From contig NZ_QUZH01000033.1 in NCBI RefSeq assembly GCF_009761675.1, positions 124,001 through 188,000 of the forward strand: 64,000 nt of DNA, read 5' to 3'. The position numbers and the translations under genes are program-made. A model generated the notes under the pieces. The model was not told the origin of the DNA and searched no databases. It saw only the letters and a list, made by a program, of their open reading frames with translations. Below, piece by piece: positions 40,050 through 48,621 of this stretch. Every line of letters begins with the position of its first letter. Within the stretch, counting starts at the first letter, position 1. The DNA comes from Bhargavaea sp. CC-171006 (GTDB taxonomy: Bacteria > Bacillota > Bacilli > Bacillales_A > Planococcaceae).

Positions 40050-41987
40050 ATGGCAGAACAGATCAAATTGACTTTCCCCGACGGCGCGGTAAAAGAATTC
40101 GCAGCGGGTACGACAACGGAGGATGTGGCCCAGTCAATCAGCCCGGGACTGCGCAAAAAGGCGCTGGCCGGCAAGCTCAGCGGACAGCTGATTGATTTCC
40201 GCACACCGATCACGGAAGACGGGGACATCGAGATCATCACGCCCGATTCTCCCGAGGCACTGGAAATTCTGCGTCACAGCACCGCCCATCTGCTTGCGCA
40301 GGCGGTCAAGCGTCTGTTCAAAGACGTGAAACTCGGCATCGGCCCGGTCATCGAAAGCGGCTTCTACTATGATTTCGACTCTCCGGAACCGATCCGCGCT
40401 GAAGACTTCCCGGCGATTGAGAAGGAAATGAAAAAAATCATCAACGAAAACCTTGAAATTGTCCGGAAGGAAGTCACGCGTGACGAAGCCCGGAAAATCT
40501 ATGAGGAAATCGGTGATGAATACAAGCTGGAGCTGCTTGATGCGATTCCGGAGGACGAAAAAGTCACAATCTATTACCAGGGTGAATTCTTCGATCTTTG
40601 CCGCGGCGTGCATGTTCCGTCCACAGGGAAACTGAAGGAATTCAAACTGCTCAGCACAGCGGGTGCATACTGGCGCGGCGACTCCGACAACAAGATGCTT
40701 CAGCGCATCTACGGAACGGCTTTCTTCAAGAAAGAGGATCTGGAAGAACATCTCCGCCTTCTCGAAGAGGCACGTGAACGCGACCACCGCAAAATCGGCA
40801 AAGAACTTGATCTGTTCATGACGAACCAGCTGGTCGGTCAGGGACTGCCGATGTGGCTCCCGAAAGGCGCGACGATCCGCCGTCTCGTTGAACGTTATAT
40901 CGTCGACAAGGAAGAAAAGCTTGGCTATGACCACGTCTATACGCCGGTGATGGCGAACGTGGAACTGTACAAGACGTCGGGCCACTGGCAACACTACCAG
41001 GACGACATGTTCCCGCCGATGCAGGCGGACAACGAGGAACTTGTCCTGCGCCCGATGAACTGCCCGCACCATATGATGATCTACAAAAACGGCATCCACT
41101 CCTACCGTGACCTGCCGATCCGCATCGCTGAACTCGGACTGATGCACCGCTATGAGATGTCCGGAGCATTGTCGGGCCTTCAGCGTGTGCGGGGCATGAC
41201 GCTGAACGATGCCCATATCTTCGTCCGTCCGGACCAGATCAAGGAAGAGTTCAAGCGCGTCGTCGAACTGGTGATGGATGTCTACAAGGACTTTAACCTG
41301 AACGATTATTCGTTCCGCCTGTCCTATCGTGATCCGGAAGATACGGAAAAGTACTTTGATGACGACGAAATGTGGGAAAAGGCACAGAGCATGCTGAAGG
41401 AAGCGATGGACGATCTCGGCCTCGACTACTACGAGGCGGAAGGGGAAGCGGCGTTTTACGGTCCGAAGCTCGATGTCCAGGTCAAGACGGCCATCGGCAA
41501 GGAAGAGACCCTGTCCACAGTCCAGCTCGATTTCCTCCTGCCTGAGCGCTTCGACCTGAACTACATCGGCAGCGACGGCAAGCAGCACCGCCCGGTCGTC
41601 ATCCACCGCGGCGTCGTCTCGACGATGGAACGGTTTGTCGCATTCCTTATCGAAGAATACAAAGGGGCATTCCCGACTTGGCTAGCACCGGTCCAGGTGG
41701 AAATCATCCCGGTTTCCCCTGAAGTCCACCACGATTATGCAGAGAAAGTCCGTGAAGCCCTCCAGGCACAGGGCCTGCGCGTCGATGTCGACAGCCGCGA
41801 CGAAAAACTCGGCTACAAGATCCGCGAAGCCCAGACACAGAAAATCCCGTACATGCTCGTCCTCGGCGACAAAGAAGCCGAATCCGGCGAAGTCAACGTC
41901 CGGAAATACGGCGAACAAAAATCCGAATCCATCCCGCTCAACGACTTCATCGCCAAACTCCGCGAAGAAGTGGACGGGAAGAAGTAA
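40050..41987 (+). CDS. thrS: Threonyl-tRNA synthetase
   Basis: Class II aminoacyl-tRNA synthetase of 645 residues. Domains in order: TGS (about 1-63), the editing domain (about 65-230, with [15 protein letters not shown] and ICRGVHVP-type [12 protein letters not shown]), catalytic core (about 270-535; motif 2 [19 protein letters not shown], zinc ligand Cys in [10 protein letters not shown], motif 3 [19 protein letters not shown]) and C-terminal anticodon-binding domain. ATG 40050 has AAAGGAG upstream and follows the T-box terminator. Confidence 0.97.
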   Translation: MAEQIKLTFPDGAVKEFAAGTTTEDVAQSISPGLRKKALAGKLSGQLIDFRTPITEDGDIEIITPDSPEALEILRHSTAHLLAQAVKRLFKDVKLGIGPVIESGFYYDFDSPEPIRAEDFPAIEKEMKKIINENLEIVRKEVTRDEARKIYEEIGDEYKLELLDAIPEDEKVTIYYQGEFFDLCRGVHVPSTGKLKEFKLLSTAGAYWRGDSDNKMLQRIYGTAFFKKEDLEEHLRLLEEARERDHRKIGKELDLFMTNQLVGQGLPMWLPKGATIRRLVERYIVDKEEKLGYDHVYTPVMANVELYKTSGHWQHYQDDMFPPMQADNEELVLRPMNCPHHMMIYKNGIHSYRDLPIRIAELGLMHRYEMSGALSGLQRVRGMTLNDAHIFVRPDQIKEEFKRVVELVMDVYKDFNLNDYSFRLSYRDPEDTEKYFDDDEMWEKAQSMLKEAMDDLGLDYYEAEGEAAFYGPKLDVQVKTAIGKEETLSTVQLDFLLPERFDLNYIGSDGKQHRPVVIHRGVVSTMERFVAFLIEEYKGAFPTWLAPVQVEIIPVSPEVHHDYAEKVREALQAQGLRVDVDSRDEKLGYKIREAQTQKIPYMLVLGDKEAESGEVNVRKYGEQKSESIPLNDFIAKLREEVDGKK

Positions 41988-42020
41988 GCTTATTCAGGAA
42001 TTTGCCTTGTAGATCTCAAG

Positions 42021-42059
42021 CTGCAGACAGAGGAGCACTCACTTTGTCTGCAGTTTTTC
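42021..42059 (+). terminator. Terminator after thrS
   Basis: CTGCAGACA / TGTCTGCAG stem followed by TTTTT. Confidence 0.85.
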
Positions 42060-42077
42060 TATTGACTCAAAATCCTG

Positions 42078-42174
42078 CGGATTTCCGCTCCAGACCCTCG
42101 CTTTCCGCGGGCGTTGCCTTAAGTCGCGGGGCTCGGCGCCGGCCCGCGAAAAGCGTCCGCCCGGAGCGGAAATC
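42078..42174. repeat. Intergenic hairpin repeat element (MITE-like)
   Basis: About 97-bp palindromic element with perfect 12-bp terminal inverted repeats GATTTCCGCTCC (42080-42091) and GGAGCGGAAATC (42163-42174). A second, internal pair CGCTTTCCGCGGGC / GCCCGCGAAAAGCG has one mismatch. It has no coding capacity. Elements with this GATTTCCGCTCC end are, as I recall, common between genes in Bacillales. A truncated copy is at 14968-14994. Confidence 0.75.
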
Positions 42175-42227
42175 AACCAAGCCCTCTAATACAATCTTTC
42201 TTGAATGAACAATCTCCAACAAAATCA

Positions 42228-42256
42228 TTGACAAGCCATGGTGCATAGGCTATTAT
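42228..42256 (+). promoter_or_regulatory. Sigma-A promoter of infC-rpmI-rplT
   Basis: Consensus TTGACA (42228-42233), 17-base spacer, TATTAT (42251-42256). Confidence 0.85.
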
Positions 42257-42262
42257 TGATTA

Positions 42263-42416
42263 GGTTAAGGAATACAGTTTGTGGTAGAAGAAGGAGCTGC
42301 CCGCTTCTCACCTGATCGACGCTTCGGCTGTTGGCAGGTTTGCACCATTGTGACGTCCCGTGCCTGTTGGCGCGGTCACATATGCGGCGGGTGGACCCAG
42401 GTCCACCCGTTTTTCT
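42263..42416 (+). promoter_or_regulatory. L20 leader with intrinsic terminator
   Basis: Long leader before infC, as in B. subtilis where ribosomal protein L20 binds and promotes termination. It includes a GTGAC (42350-42354) / GTCAC (42375-42379) hairpin. A strong terminator GGGTGGACC (42389-42397) / GGTCCACCC (42400-42408) with a T run follows. About 80 further bases separate it from the infC start. Confidence 0.8.
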
Positions 42417-42496
42417 TTCGGATTGGCCACGGGGACCATCCCCGCGAGCCTGCCCAAACCATGTATTCGCGAATTACTACACGGAGGTGGCTTACG

Positions 42497-43024
42497 ATTA
42501 GCAGAGATAACCGAGACAAATTTGTCAACGAGGGCATCCGTGCCCGGGAGCTCCGCATCATCGACCAAAACGGTGATCAGCTGGGCGTAAAAACGCGGAA
42601 CGAAGCGATGGAAATCGCGACGCGTGCAAACTTGGATCTCGTTCTGGTCGCACCGAACGCGAAACCGCCAGTAGCCCGGATCATGGACTATGGGAAGTTC
42701 AAGTTCGAACAGCAGAAGAAAGAACGGGAAGCGCGCAAAAACCAAAAAGTCATCAACGTCAAGGAAGTCCGCCTGAGCCCGTCCATCGACGAGCATGACT
42801 TCCAGACAAAGCTCCGAAACGCAATCAAGTTCCTTGAAAAAGGGGACAAAGTGAAAGCGTCCATCCGTTTCCGCGGCCGTGCGATCACCCACAAGGAGAT
42901 CGGCCAGCGCGTCCTCGAACGTTTCGCCGAAGCCTGCAAGGAAGTGGGCACGGTCGAGCAGAGACCGAAGATGGATGGCCGAAGCATGTTCCTGCAGATG
43001 GCCCCGATCGAAGAAAAGAAATAA
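42497..43024 (+). CDS. infC: Translation initiation factor IF-3
   Basis: IF-3 of 175 residues, controlling start-codon fidelity and subunit dissociation. The N-terminal domain ([21 protein letters not shown]) and C-terminal domain ([30 protein letters not shown]) are complete. The start codon is ATT, preceded by GGAGGTGG at good spacing; this rare AUU start is conserved in infC genes and is linked to autoregulation by IF-3. The open frame extends 72 codons upstream but runs through the L20 leader and is rejected. Confidence 0.95.
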   Translation: MSRDNRDKFVNEGIRARELRIIDQNGDQLGVKTRNEAMEIATRANLDLVLVAPNAKPPVARIMDYGKFKFEQQKKEREARKNQKVINVKEVRLSPSIDEHDFQTKLRNAIKFLEKGDKVKASIRFRGRAITHKEIGQRVLERFAEACKEVGTVEQRPKMDGRSMFLQMAPIEEKK

Positions 43025-43054
43025 TCTACGCACAGGATTAGGAGGATACTGACC

Positions 43055-43255
43055 ATGCCGAAAATGAAAACACACAAAGGTTCCGCAAAGCGCTTCAAGC
43101 GCACCGGTTCCGGCAAACTCAAGCGCGGCCGTGCTTATACGTCCCACTTGTTCGCCAACAAATCGACAAAGCAAAAGCGTCATCTCCGCAAAGCTGCCGT
43201 CGTTTCCAAAGGCGACTTCAAGCGCATCAAGCAAATGCTCACTTACATGAAATAA
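43055..43255 (+). CDS. rpmI: Ribosomal protein bL35
   Basis: Large-subunit protein of 66 residues, strongly basic, with the standard start [28 protein letters not shown] lies upstream. It is 30 bases after infC and 41 before rplT in the conserved operon. Confidence 0.97.
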   Translation: MPKMKTHKGSAKRFKRTGSGKLKRGRAYTSHLFANKSTKQKRHLRKAAVVSKGDFKRIKQMLTYMK

Positions 43256-43296
43256 TCCGATCATAGAAATCGAATCAACATCAGGAGGGAAATCCA

Positions 43297-43653
43297 ATGC
43301 CACGCGTAAAAGGCGGAACAGTAACACGTAAGCGTCGTAATCGTGTTCTCAAACTTGCCAAGGGCTACTACGGCTCGAAGCATACACTCTACAAAACAGC
43401 TAACCAACAGGTCATGAAGTCCCTGCAATATGCATACCGTGACCGTCGTCAGAAAAAACGTGACTTCCGCAAACTGTGGATTGCACGGATCAACGCAGCT
43501 GCACGCTTGAATGGCCTGTCTTACAGCAAGCTCATGCACGGCCTCAAAGTTGCAGGCATCGACGTGAACCGCAAGATGCTCGCTGACCTCGCTATCACTG
43601 ACGAGAAAGCATTCGCACAACTCGCAGAAGCAGCGAAAAAAGCAGTTAACTAA
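43297..43653 (+). CDS. rplT: Ribosomal protein bL20
   Basis: Large-subunit assembly protein of 118 residues ([26 protein letters not shown] at the basic N-terminal tail). It also represses its own operon by binding the leader at 42263. AGGAGGG precedes the ATG. A terminator follows the gene. Confidence 0.97.
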   Translation: MPRVKGGTVTRKRRNRVLKLAKGYYGSKHTLYKTANQQVMKSLQYAYRDRRQKKRDFRKLWIARINAAARLNGLSYSKLMHGLKVAGIDVNRKMLADLAITDEKAFAQLAEAAKKAVN

Positions 43654-43663
43654 TCCAGTGAAG

Positions 43664-43692
43664 AGACCGGCGAAATGTTCGCCGGTCTTTTT
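43664..43692 (+). terminator. Terminator after rplT
   Basis: AGACCGGCGAA / TTCGCCGGTCT stem and T run, closing the infC operon. Confidence 0.9.
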
Positions 43693-43713
43693 GGATGGAT
43701 CGGAGGTAGCGGC

Positions 43714-43992
43714 ATGGAAAACGTGCTGATCGGCTGGATACTGATTTTGTCAGTCTATGGTTTTTTCATGATGGGCTATGACAAGAGACAGGCGAAAAAC
43801 GGCGGCTGGCGGGTGCCGGAGCGAACGCTCTGGCTGATCGCCCTTATAGGCGGCGGTGCCGGTTCCTATGCCGGCATGCAGACATTCCGGCATAAGACGA
43901 AGCACACTGCTTTCCGTGTCGGCTTTCTGATGCTCGCTATTTTAGATCTTGCGGCTGTCCTGTATCTGGCGGGGAAATGGCAATTCGGTTAA
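43714..43992 (+). CDS. ysdA: DUF1294 membrane protein YsdA
   Basis: Small membrane protein of 92 residues with three helices (VLIGWILILSVYGFFMMGY, RTLWLIALIGGGAGSYAGM, RVGFLMLAILDLAAVLYLAG). The DUF1294 signature YDKRQAKNGGWRVPE and MQTFRHKTKHTAFRVG is intact. GGAGGTAG precedes the ATG. It follows rplT as in B. subtilis. Function unknown. Confidence 0.88.
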   Translation: MENVLIGWILILSVYGFFMMGYDKRQAKNGGWRVPERTLWLIALIGGGAGSYAGMQTFRHKTKHTAFRVGFLMLAILDLAAVLYLAGKWQFG

Positions 43993-44011
43993 ATCAAAAA
44001 GGCGGGCCGCA

Positions 44012-44404
44012 TTAAGCGGTTCCGCCTTTCTTCATCAACTGCTCAATCGGATTTTTCCAATTGATGTCCGCATCCGGATAGTTCATGCGGATTTCTTTTT
44101 CAAGGAATAGGAAGTCATCCCGCGTAAAGCCCTGAAGGGAAGCTTCATCCTTGACCCAGACAAAGATGGAAACAACCTCAAATGACCGGTCGGTCGTTCC
44201 CATGTATTTCTCACCTTCAAAGAGGGCGCCTTTATAGGTGATGAAAAAGTTTTTCCGGACGTTTTTCACGTCGTCATAAAAGTAATACCGCTCCTGCTCA
44301 TAGGCTTCGTCCAGCTTCCTCTTTGGATCGGTGAGGTAGCGGATGCCCCGGTAGAACAGATAAACGATGACGGCGATTACGATCACTCGGATAATCAAGG
44401 CCAT
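44012..44404 (-). CDS. ysdB: YsdB-like sigma-W regulon protein
   Basis: Protein of 130 residues with one N-terminal membrane segment (IIRVIVIAVIVYLFYRGI) and a soluble part containing YYFYDDVKNVRKNFFITYKGALFEGEKYMG. It matches B. subtilis YsdB in length and position (next to ysdA). ATG 44404 has AAGGGGGC upstream. The promoter at 44440-44465 fits the sigma-W consensus exactly, so it is probably induced by envelope stress. Confidence 0.82.
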   Translation of the reverse strand: MALIIRVIVIAVIVYLFYRGIRYLTDPKRKLDEAYEQERYYFYDDVKNVRKNFFITYKGALFEGEKYMGTTDRSFEVVSIFVWVKDEASLQGFTRDDFLFLEKEIRMNYPDADINWKNPIEQLMKKGGTA

Positions 44405-44439
44405 GGTGGTGCCCCCTTGCACATACTGGTTTCCTCCTA

Positions 44440-44465
44440 TACGATTGAAACGCGAAAAGGTTTCA
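44440..44465 (-). promoter_or_regulatory. Sigma-W promoter of ysdB
   Basis: On the minus strand TGAAAC, a 16-base spacer, then CGTA: an exact match to the sigma-W consensus. It implies a sigma-W homologue elsewhere in the genome. Confidence 0.8.
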
Positions 44466-44502
44466 CAATAACTAAAACTTTTTTCTGTTCGGAGGGGCAT
44501 AA

Positions 44503-44988
44503 TTGGAACTGACAGATTTGTTTATAATGCAGAAACAACTGGATACGTTTATTGAAGAAAACAACGGTGTGGAACGAGATGTATTCAGAGAGAAGTTGCT
44601 TGCTCTCACTGTTGAGCTGGCTGAGCTGGCCAATGAGACACGGTGCTTTAAGTTCTGGAGCCAGAAAGGGCCCTCACCCAAACCCGTCCTGATAGAGGAA
44701 TACGTTGATTCTATCCATTTCCTGCTGTCCCTCGGGATTTTGAAGGGCATGGACGATTTGCTCGAATGGCCGGAAGGTGAGGAGACAGGTGACCTGACGG
44801 ATCTGTTCATCCGGACACAGCGGGCTGTACTCGACTTCGGCGAACGGCAGGACCGGGCTTCGTATGAAGCCGTTTGGGTGCTTTATCGTGCGATTGCAGA
44901 AACGCTCGGGTTCACTCCGGATGAAATGATCCGGGCTTACCGGGAAAAGAATGATGAAAATTATGCGAGGCAGCAACGCGGGTATTAA
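44503..44988 (+). CDS. Dimeric dUTPase (dUTPase_2 family)
   Basis: All-alpha dUTP diphosphatase of 161 residues that hydrolyses dUTP to dUMP, limiting uracil in DNA. The metal-binding motifs of the MazG-like fold are visible: E38 and E41 in TVELAELANETRCFKFW, and E65, E66 and D69 in LIEEYVDSIHFLLSLG. The TTG start has GGAGGGG upstream. It is transcribed divergently from ysdB, and its upstream region overlaps the sigma-W promoter. Confidence 0.88.
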   Translation: MELTDLFIMQKQLDTFIEENNGVERDVFREKLLALTVELAELANETRCFKFWSQKGPSPKPVLIEEYVDSIHFLLSLGILKGMDDLLEWPEGEETGDLTDLFIRTQRAVLDFGERQDRASYEAVWVLYRAIAETLGFTPDEMIRAYREKNDENYARQQRGY

Positions 44989-45036
44989 AAGAAGGCCACT
45001 CCGGAAAGCAGACTAAACCGGATTGGCCTTCTTTTC
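44987..45036. terminator. Bidirectional terminator between dUTPase and DUF4097 genes
   Basis: AAAAGAAGGCCA / TGGCCTTCTTTT plus an inner CCGG / CCGG pair between convergent genes. Confidence 0.85.
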
Positions 45037-45059
45037 ATTTTATTCGGATGAAAGAAAGG

Positions 45060-46118
45060 CTATTGCCTCACCAGGATTTTGCCATTGTCAGATTCAAGTT
45101 TAACGGGAATCCGGCCGTCACCAAAGAGCGCTTCTTTTGTCCGTTCGCCGAATAACTCCACATGCCCATTGTCAGTCCGTACCCGGATCAGGGCATCTGC
45201 AGGCTTGACCATGGTATCAACTGTAATACTGCCATTATCCGTCTTAAGATCGATCGGATGGCTGATATGTTCAACGGATAGCTCAATGCGCCCGTTATCC
45301 GTTTTTCCGGTGATGGCTCCCTCGACGTTGTCCAGGGTGATCCGTCCGTTATCGGTTTCTGCCCATATTTTCCCTGATCGGATACGGGTTAGCTCAATGC
45401 GTCCGTTGTCTGTCACACACTGGACCGTATCTGATTCTGCCTTGTATACTTCAATACGCCCATTGTCGGTTTTTACGTCAAGTGTGCGAAAAGCACATTC
45501 CCTGACGGTGATCCGTCCATTATCGGAATGAGCGGCAAATTGTTTGGCCAGTTGTTTTTCGGCTGAGATCGAGCCGTTCTCCGTTCTGATCAAAAGAGAG
45601 TCATAAAGCTTTTTCGGCAGATGGATCACCAACCGGAACAATGGAGAGCTGCCGAAGCTGAACCAGCTTCTGATGCTGCGGCGTCCGACCAGGGTGATGC
45701 TCAGTTTACCGTCATTGATGTTGGCATCGAACTTCAGGTCGTTTCGCTTCCCGATCAGTTCGATGCGAGTTATCCCGTCCGTTGACGGAATGACCCTGAC
45801 TGCACCCGTTTCGGTCATGATTTCAGCAGTCGTGTAGCGGCCGCCGGGAATTTCGATCAATTCATATTCATTACTTTGTTTACTTGCGCGGGCATCCATC
45901 TTTTTCGGGTCCGTAAATTCAGGATAGGCACTCAGGATATCAGAAGCGATGCTTTCCGGTGTACCGAGGGAGGCTGCTATTTCTTGTTCACTTTTGCCGT
46001 CCTGGATCCCCTCATCGAAGTATTCGTCCAAATCCCCAAGTACATCCTGTTTTTCTTCTGCCGGCAAAGCTGAAAGCTTTTCCCCGAGCACATGCAGAAA
46101 TTGTTCCTTATTCATCAT
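45060..46118 (-). CDS. DUF1700-DUF4097 envelope-associated protein with TDNGRI repeats
   Basis: Protein of 352 residues. The N-terminal 80 or so residues form a HAAS/DUF1700 helical domain ([20 protein letters not shown], then [20 protein letters not shown]). The rest is a DUF4097 beta-helix with about eight repeats of 18-20 residues carrying TDNGRI or close variants (TDNGSI, TDNGHV, SDNGKI). No membrane segment is evident. It follows padR with overlapping reading frames. The ATG at 46118 gives better spacing from GGAGG than the ATG at 46124. Such pairs are thought to act in the envelope stress response; the exact role is unknown. Confidence 0.85.
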   Translation of the reverse strand: MMNKEQFLHVLGEKLSALPAEEKQDVLGDLDEYFDEGIQDGKSEQEIAASLGTPESIASDILSAYPEFTDPKKMDARASKQSNEYELIEIPGGRYTTAEIMTETGAVRVIPSTDGITRIELIGKRNDLKFDANINDGKLSITLVGRRSIRSWFSFGSSPLFRLVIHLPKKLYDSLLIRTENGSISAEKQLAKQFAAHSDNGRITVRECAFRTLDVKTDNGRIEVYKAESDTVQCVTDNGRIELTRIRSGKIWAETDNGRITLDNVEGAITGKTDNGRIELSVEHISHPIDLKTDNGSITVDTMVKPADALIRVRTDNGHVELFGERTKEALFGDGRIPVKLESDNGKILVRQ

Positions 46119-46431
46119 TGTCATCCCCTCCGATCAATTCATTGACACTTTCGGTGAAATTGCGCCATTCGGCAAGCAGATCCTGCAGATAGTCCTTTCC
46201 GTCAGCGGTCAGCCGGTAGTATTTCCTTGGAGGTCCTTCAGAAGATTCTTTCAGGTAGGTCTCAAAGTATCCTTCCTTTGTCAGTCGGCGGAGCAGAGTA
46301 TAGACAGAGCCCTCGGAGACTTCAATCCGCCTGGAAATCATTTGCACGAGTTCATAACCATAGCGGTCCTGTCCGTCGAGCAGGGCAAGGACACACAGGT
46401 TCAGCACCCCTTTTTTGAACTGGACATTCAT
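46108..46431 (-). CDS. PadR-family transcriptional regulator
   Basis: Winged-helix repressor of 107 residues, the short PadR-s2 form. Motifs: [25 protein letters not shown] (N-terminal helices) and [19 protein letters not shown] (recognition helix), then [13 protein letters not shown] in the wing. AGGTGAG precedes the ATG. It overlaps the DUF1700-DUF4097 gene, which it very likely controls together with itself through the TACTGT palindrome upstream. The inducing signal is unknown. Confidence 0.92.
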   Translation of the reverse strand: MNVQFKKGVLNLCVLALLDGQDRYGYELVQMISRRIEVSEGSVYTLLRRLTKEGYFETYLKESSEGPPRKYYRLTADGKDYLQDLLAEWRNFTESVNELIGGDDNDE

Positions 46432-46469
46432 GGTCTCACCTGCCTTTTTGAGTACTGCACAAAGAGTAG

Positions 46470-46511
46470 TACTGTAATAACAGTATATTCCTTGGTACTG
46501 TATATTGACAA
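46470..46511 (-). promoter_or_regulatory. padR promoter with overlapping palindromic operator
   Basis: On the minus strand TTGTCA (46511-46506), 18-base spacer, TATACT (46487-46482). The perfect palindrome TACTGT-AATA-ACAGTA (46470-46485) overlaps the -10 box. Further TACTG copies lie at 46453 and 46496. This fits autorepression by PadR. Confidence 0.7.
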
Positions 46512-46520
46512 GTACCTAAA

Positions 46521-46552
46521 ATAAAAAAAGAACAGAACCTTGTCTGTTCTTT
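46521..46552 (-). terminator. Terminator of thpR
   Basis: AAAGAACAGA / TCTGTTCTTT stem with a T run on the minus strand, at the thpR stop. Confidence 0.8.
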
Positions 46553-47103
46553 CATTCAGACTCTCTTAACACGAAGGATTCGACAGTTTCGTATTTGGGA
46601 GTGCGTTGCGGTTGAACTTTAAACAGTTGGAAACAATCGACGGATATCGGATATGGATCGAACAGATCGGAGGAAAGGGAAAGGCGCTCATCTGTTTTTC
46701 GTTTTTTGGCAATCGTAATATGGGGAACGAAACGGTCTTTCGAAGGAAGGCCGGTGACCTCTGTCACGGCAGCTGTCACATCTTTTTGAAGGCGTTCCAG
46801 AACACGGTTTTTCGTAACGGACAGATAGGTTACACGCGGGCCGGAGGGCGGACCGAAGAAATTGAACCCGTCAATCTGAATCGTAAAAGCTGTATGCTCT
46901 TCGGCAATGGTGCGGAGCCTGGCAGAAAGCTTGGCAAGCATCCGATCATCGCAGGCTCCAAGGTAAAAAAGGGTGATATGCAAGTCTTCGGGATGTGAAA
47001 CGACTTTGTACCGGTCGGCCAGCCGGTATTGGGACAAATATTTCTCTGCAATCGGCTGTACATCTGAAGGAATGCGGACACCAAGGAAATAATGCTGTTG
47101 CAG
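46552..47103 (-). CDS. thpR: RNA 2',3'-cyclic phosphodiesterase ThpR (LigT-like)
   Basis: Member of the 2H phosphoesterase family (about 183 residues) that opens 2',3'-cyclic phosphate ends of RNA. Both HxT motifs are present: LHITLFYLG (about 41-49) and PHITIAKK. The start is uncertain. A CTG at 47103 has AAAAGGGGG eight bases upstream and gives the usual N-terminus QQHYFLGVRIP. A GTG at 47145 would add 14 residues but overlaps a TACAAT -10-like box, so it may lie upstream of the mRNA start. Confidence 0.85.
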   Translation of the reverse strand: MQQHYFLGVRIPSDVQPIAEKYLSQYRLADRYKVVSHPEDLHITLFYLGACDDRMLAKLSARLRTIAEEHTAFTIQIDGFNFFGPPSGPRVTYLSVTKNRVLERLQKDVTAAVTEVTGLPSKDRFVPHITIAKKRKTDERLSLSSDLFDPYPISVDCFQLFKVQPQRTPKYETVESFVLRESE

Positions 47104-47308
47104 GCAGAACGCCCCCTTTTCATCGGATTGCTTATATTGTACCACCGGACTCCAAAATCATCAGACAAAATTCGGGAGGATTCGATTTCTTTCTGAAGTG
47201 AAAAAAGCAAAGGAGCCAGAGTGGAATAACGGAAAAGTAAACGTCAAGGAAAAATTTCTGAATAAGTTAAGCTGTGCTATGATGGGGAATAGAGAAGGAG
47301 GGACCCCC

Positions 47309-47737
47309 ATGGCCTGGAATCAGACGGCATTCGGCAATCGGCTGAAGGCGCTCCGTGAGCAGAAAGGACTGTCGATGCTGGCTTTCGGAAAGGAAATCGG
47401 AACTTCCGCAAGTCGCATCAAGCACTGGGAGGAAGGCAAAAGCGCTCCCTCGGCCAGTTGGATTGTCACAATCTGTGAGCGTTTCGATGTACCGGCTGAG
47501 AGCCTTCTGACCGGCGAATTGATCAGCAAAAATGGAGAAGCTTCTCCTGAGCAAGCTCAATCAGCCGGTGTCGATGAATTGGCGGACTCCTTGATCCGCG
47601 CAAGTGAACTGAGGTATGGGGACCAGGGCGGACGGGAAAAGATGATGAAGGAAATTAACGCGCGGCTGCCCGTGATGAGCGAAGAAGATCTCAGGGAACT
47701 CCTGATGATCACCGTGCTCAAAAGCCGGCAGGCCTGA
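47309..47737 (+). CDS. XRE-family helix-turn-helix regulator
   Basis: DNA-binding protein of 142 residues. The N-terminal Cro/CI-type HTH (about 8-65) reads FGNRLKALREQKGLSMLAFGKEIGTSASRIKHWEEG. The C-terminal part is helical (EKMMKEINARLPVMSEEDLRELLMIT) and could mediate dimerisation. ATG 47309 has GAAGGAGGG upstream; the frame is open 37 codons further left without support. Targets are unknown. Confidence 0.8.
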   Translation: MAWNQTAFGNRLKALREQKGLSMLAFGKEIGTSASRIKHWEEGKSAPSASWIVTICERFDVPAESLLTGELISKNGEASPEQAQSAGVDELADSLIRASELRYGDQGGREKMMKEINARLPVMSEEDLRELLMITVLKSRQA

Positions 47738-47847
47738 CATTTTGGCGATTTCTACGAAATCGACGATTTATTTTGCGTGTTCATGGACACCCGTTCTTCC
47801 ATCCCTTAAGATGGAACGAGAGTCACTGTAGGAAGGAGGTACACGAA

Positions 47848-48522
47848 GTGAAATTACTTCAAGTACGGAAAGGACAGTTCGTTTATTACAACAACGAACT
47901 GCACAAGGTTTACACGATTAATCCGCTTGCAAAGAAATCTGTACACATGTACCGAATCAAAGACATGGAACAGGTGACAAGCAAGGCGGAAGACATCACG
48001 CTTCACAGGCCGAGCCACATGGATGCATTTATGCTCATGGGGCAATGGTATACGATCCGTGAAGATCTTGAGCCGGAAGTCGACGGGTATATCCTGGTGA
48101 CGAAGCCTGATCCGGAACCGATGAGCCATTATGGTCTCAATGAATTTGAGAAAGTGGAGCAGATCGAGGGACGGACAGTCGTTACAGCACGCCAGAATCC
48201 GATCAAACGCAAAGAGTTTGTCGTTCTCCAGGAAGGGCGGGTCCAGGAAAGCCGTAACATTGCTTACAAGGACGTTTCAAAAGTGTCCGAAGAGACGCTT
48301 ACGGAAGATGCCAAGCTCGGGGAAAAACTTTCCAGAACTCAGGAAATCCAGCCGAATATCGGCGACATTTATCTTAACCTGCATAACGGCGGCCGTTCGA
48401 TGGTCGTTGCTGTAATGGGTGATGATGTCTGGCTCGGCCACGGCGAGAAGTTGAAGATCGAAGACCTTCTTGACGCCGACCATTGGACACTTGTCTACGT
48501 GAATACGGAGTTTGTTCTCTGA
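47848..48522 (+). CDS. Conserved-looking protein of unknown function
   Basis: Protein of 224 residues that I do not recognise. It has no membrane segment and is rich in beta-strand patterns. An N-terminal stretch (VRKGQFVYYNNELHKVYTI) and a C-terminal one (GDIYLNLHNGGRSMVVAVMG) look like two small beta-barrel (KOW/SH3-like) units, and the middle is charged. The GTG start has AGGAAGGAGG upstream, a strong site, and a TTAAGATGGA -10-like box lies about 45 bases before it. Codon use matches neighbours. It is monocistronic with its own terminator. Confidence 0.8.
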   Translation: MKLLQVRKGQFVYYNNELHKVYTINPLAKKSVHMYRIKDMEQVTSKAEDITLHRPSHMDAFMLMGQWYTIREDLEPEVDGYILVTKPDPEPMSHYGLNEFEKVEQIEGRTVVTARQNPIKRKEFVVLQEGRVQESRNIAYKDVSKVSEETLTEDAKLGEKLSRTQEIQPNIGDIYLNLHNGGRSMVVAVMGDDVWLGHGEKLKIEDLLDADHWTLVYVNTEFVL

Positions 48523-48531
48523 CGACATCAT

Positions 48532-48568
48532 AAAAAGCCATCACTCCATTGGGAGGTGATGGCTTTTT
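48532..48568. terminator. Bidirectional terminator before ypsA
   Basis: AAAAAGCCATCACTCC / GGAGGTGATGGCTTTTT stem between convergent genes. Confidence 0.93.
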
Positions 48569-48621
48569 GGCTTATCCAGAAAATATCCGATGGTGAAACG
48601 CTTAAGATCGGGGATAGCTCT

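Noticed and set aside
40134..41606. Long open frame (490 codons) on the minus strand
   Set aside because: It lies fully antisense to thrS, follows the mirrored codon pattern, has no family features and no ribosome site.
42281..42496. Upstream extension of the infC frame
   Set aside because: It would translate the L20 leader and its terminator; IF-3 homologues begin at the ATT 42497.
42308..43327. 339-codon minus-strand frame
   Set aside because: Antisense to the L20 leader, infC and rpmI; spans functional RNA structure and three real gene parts.
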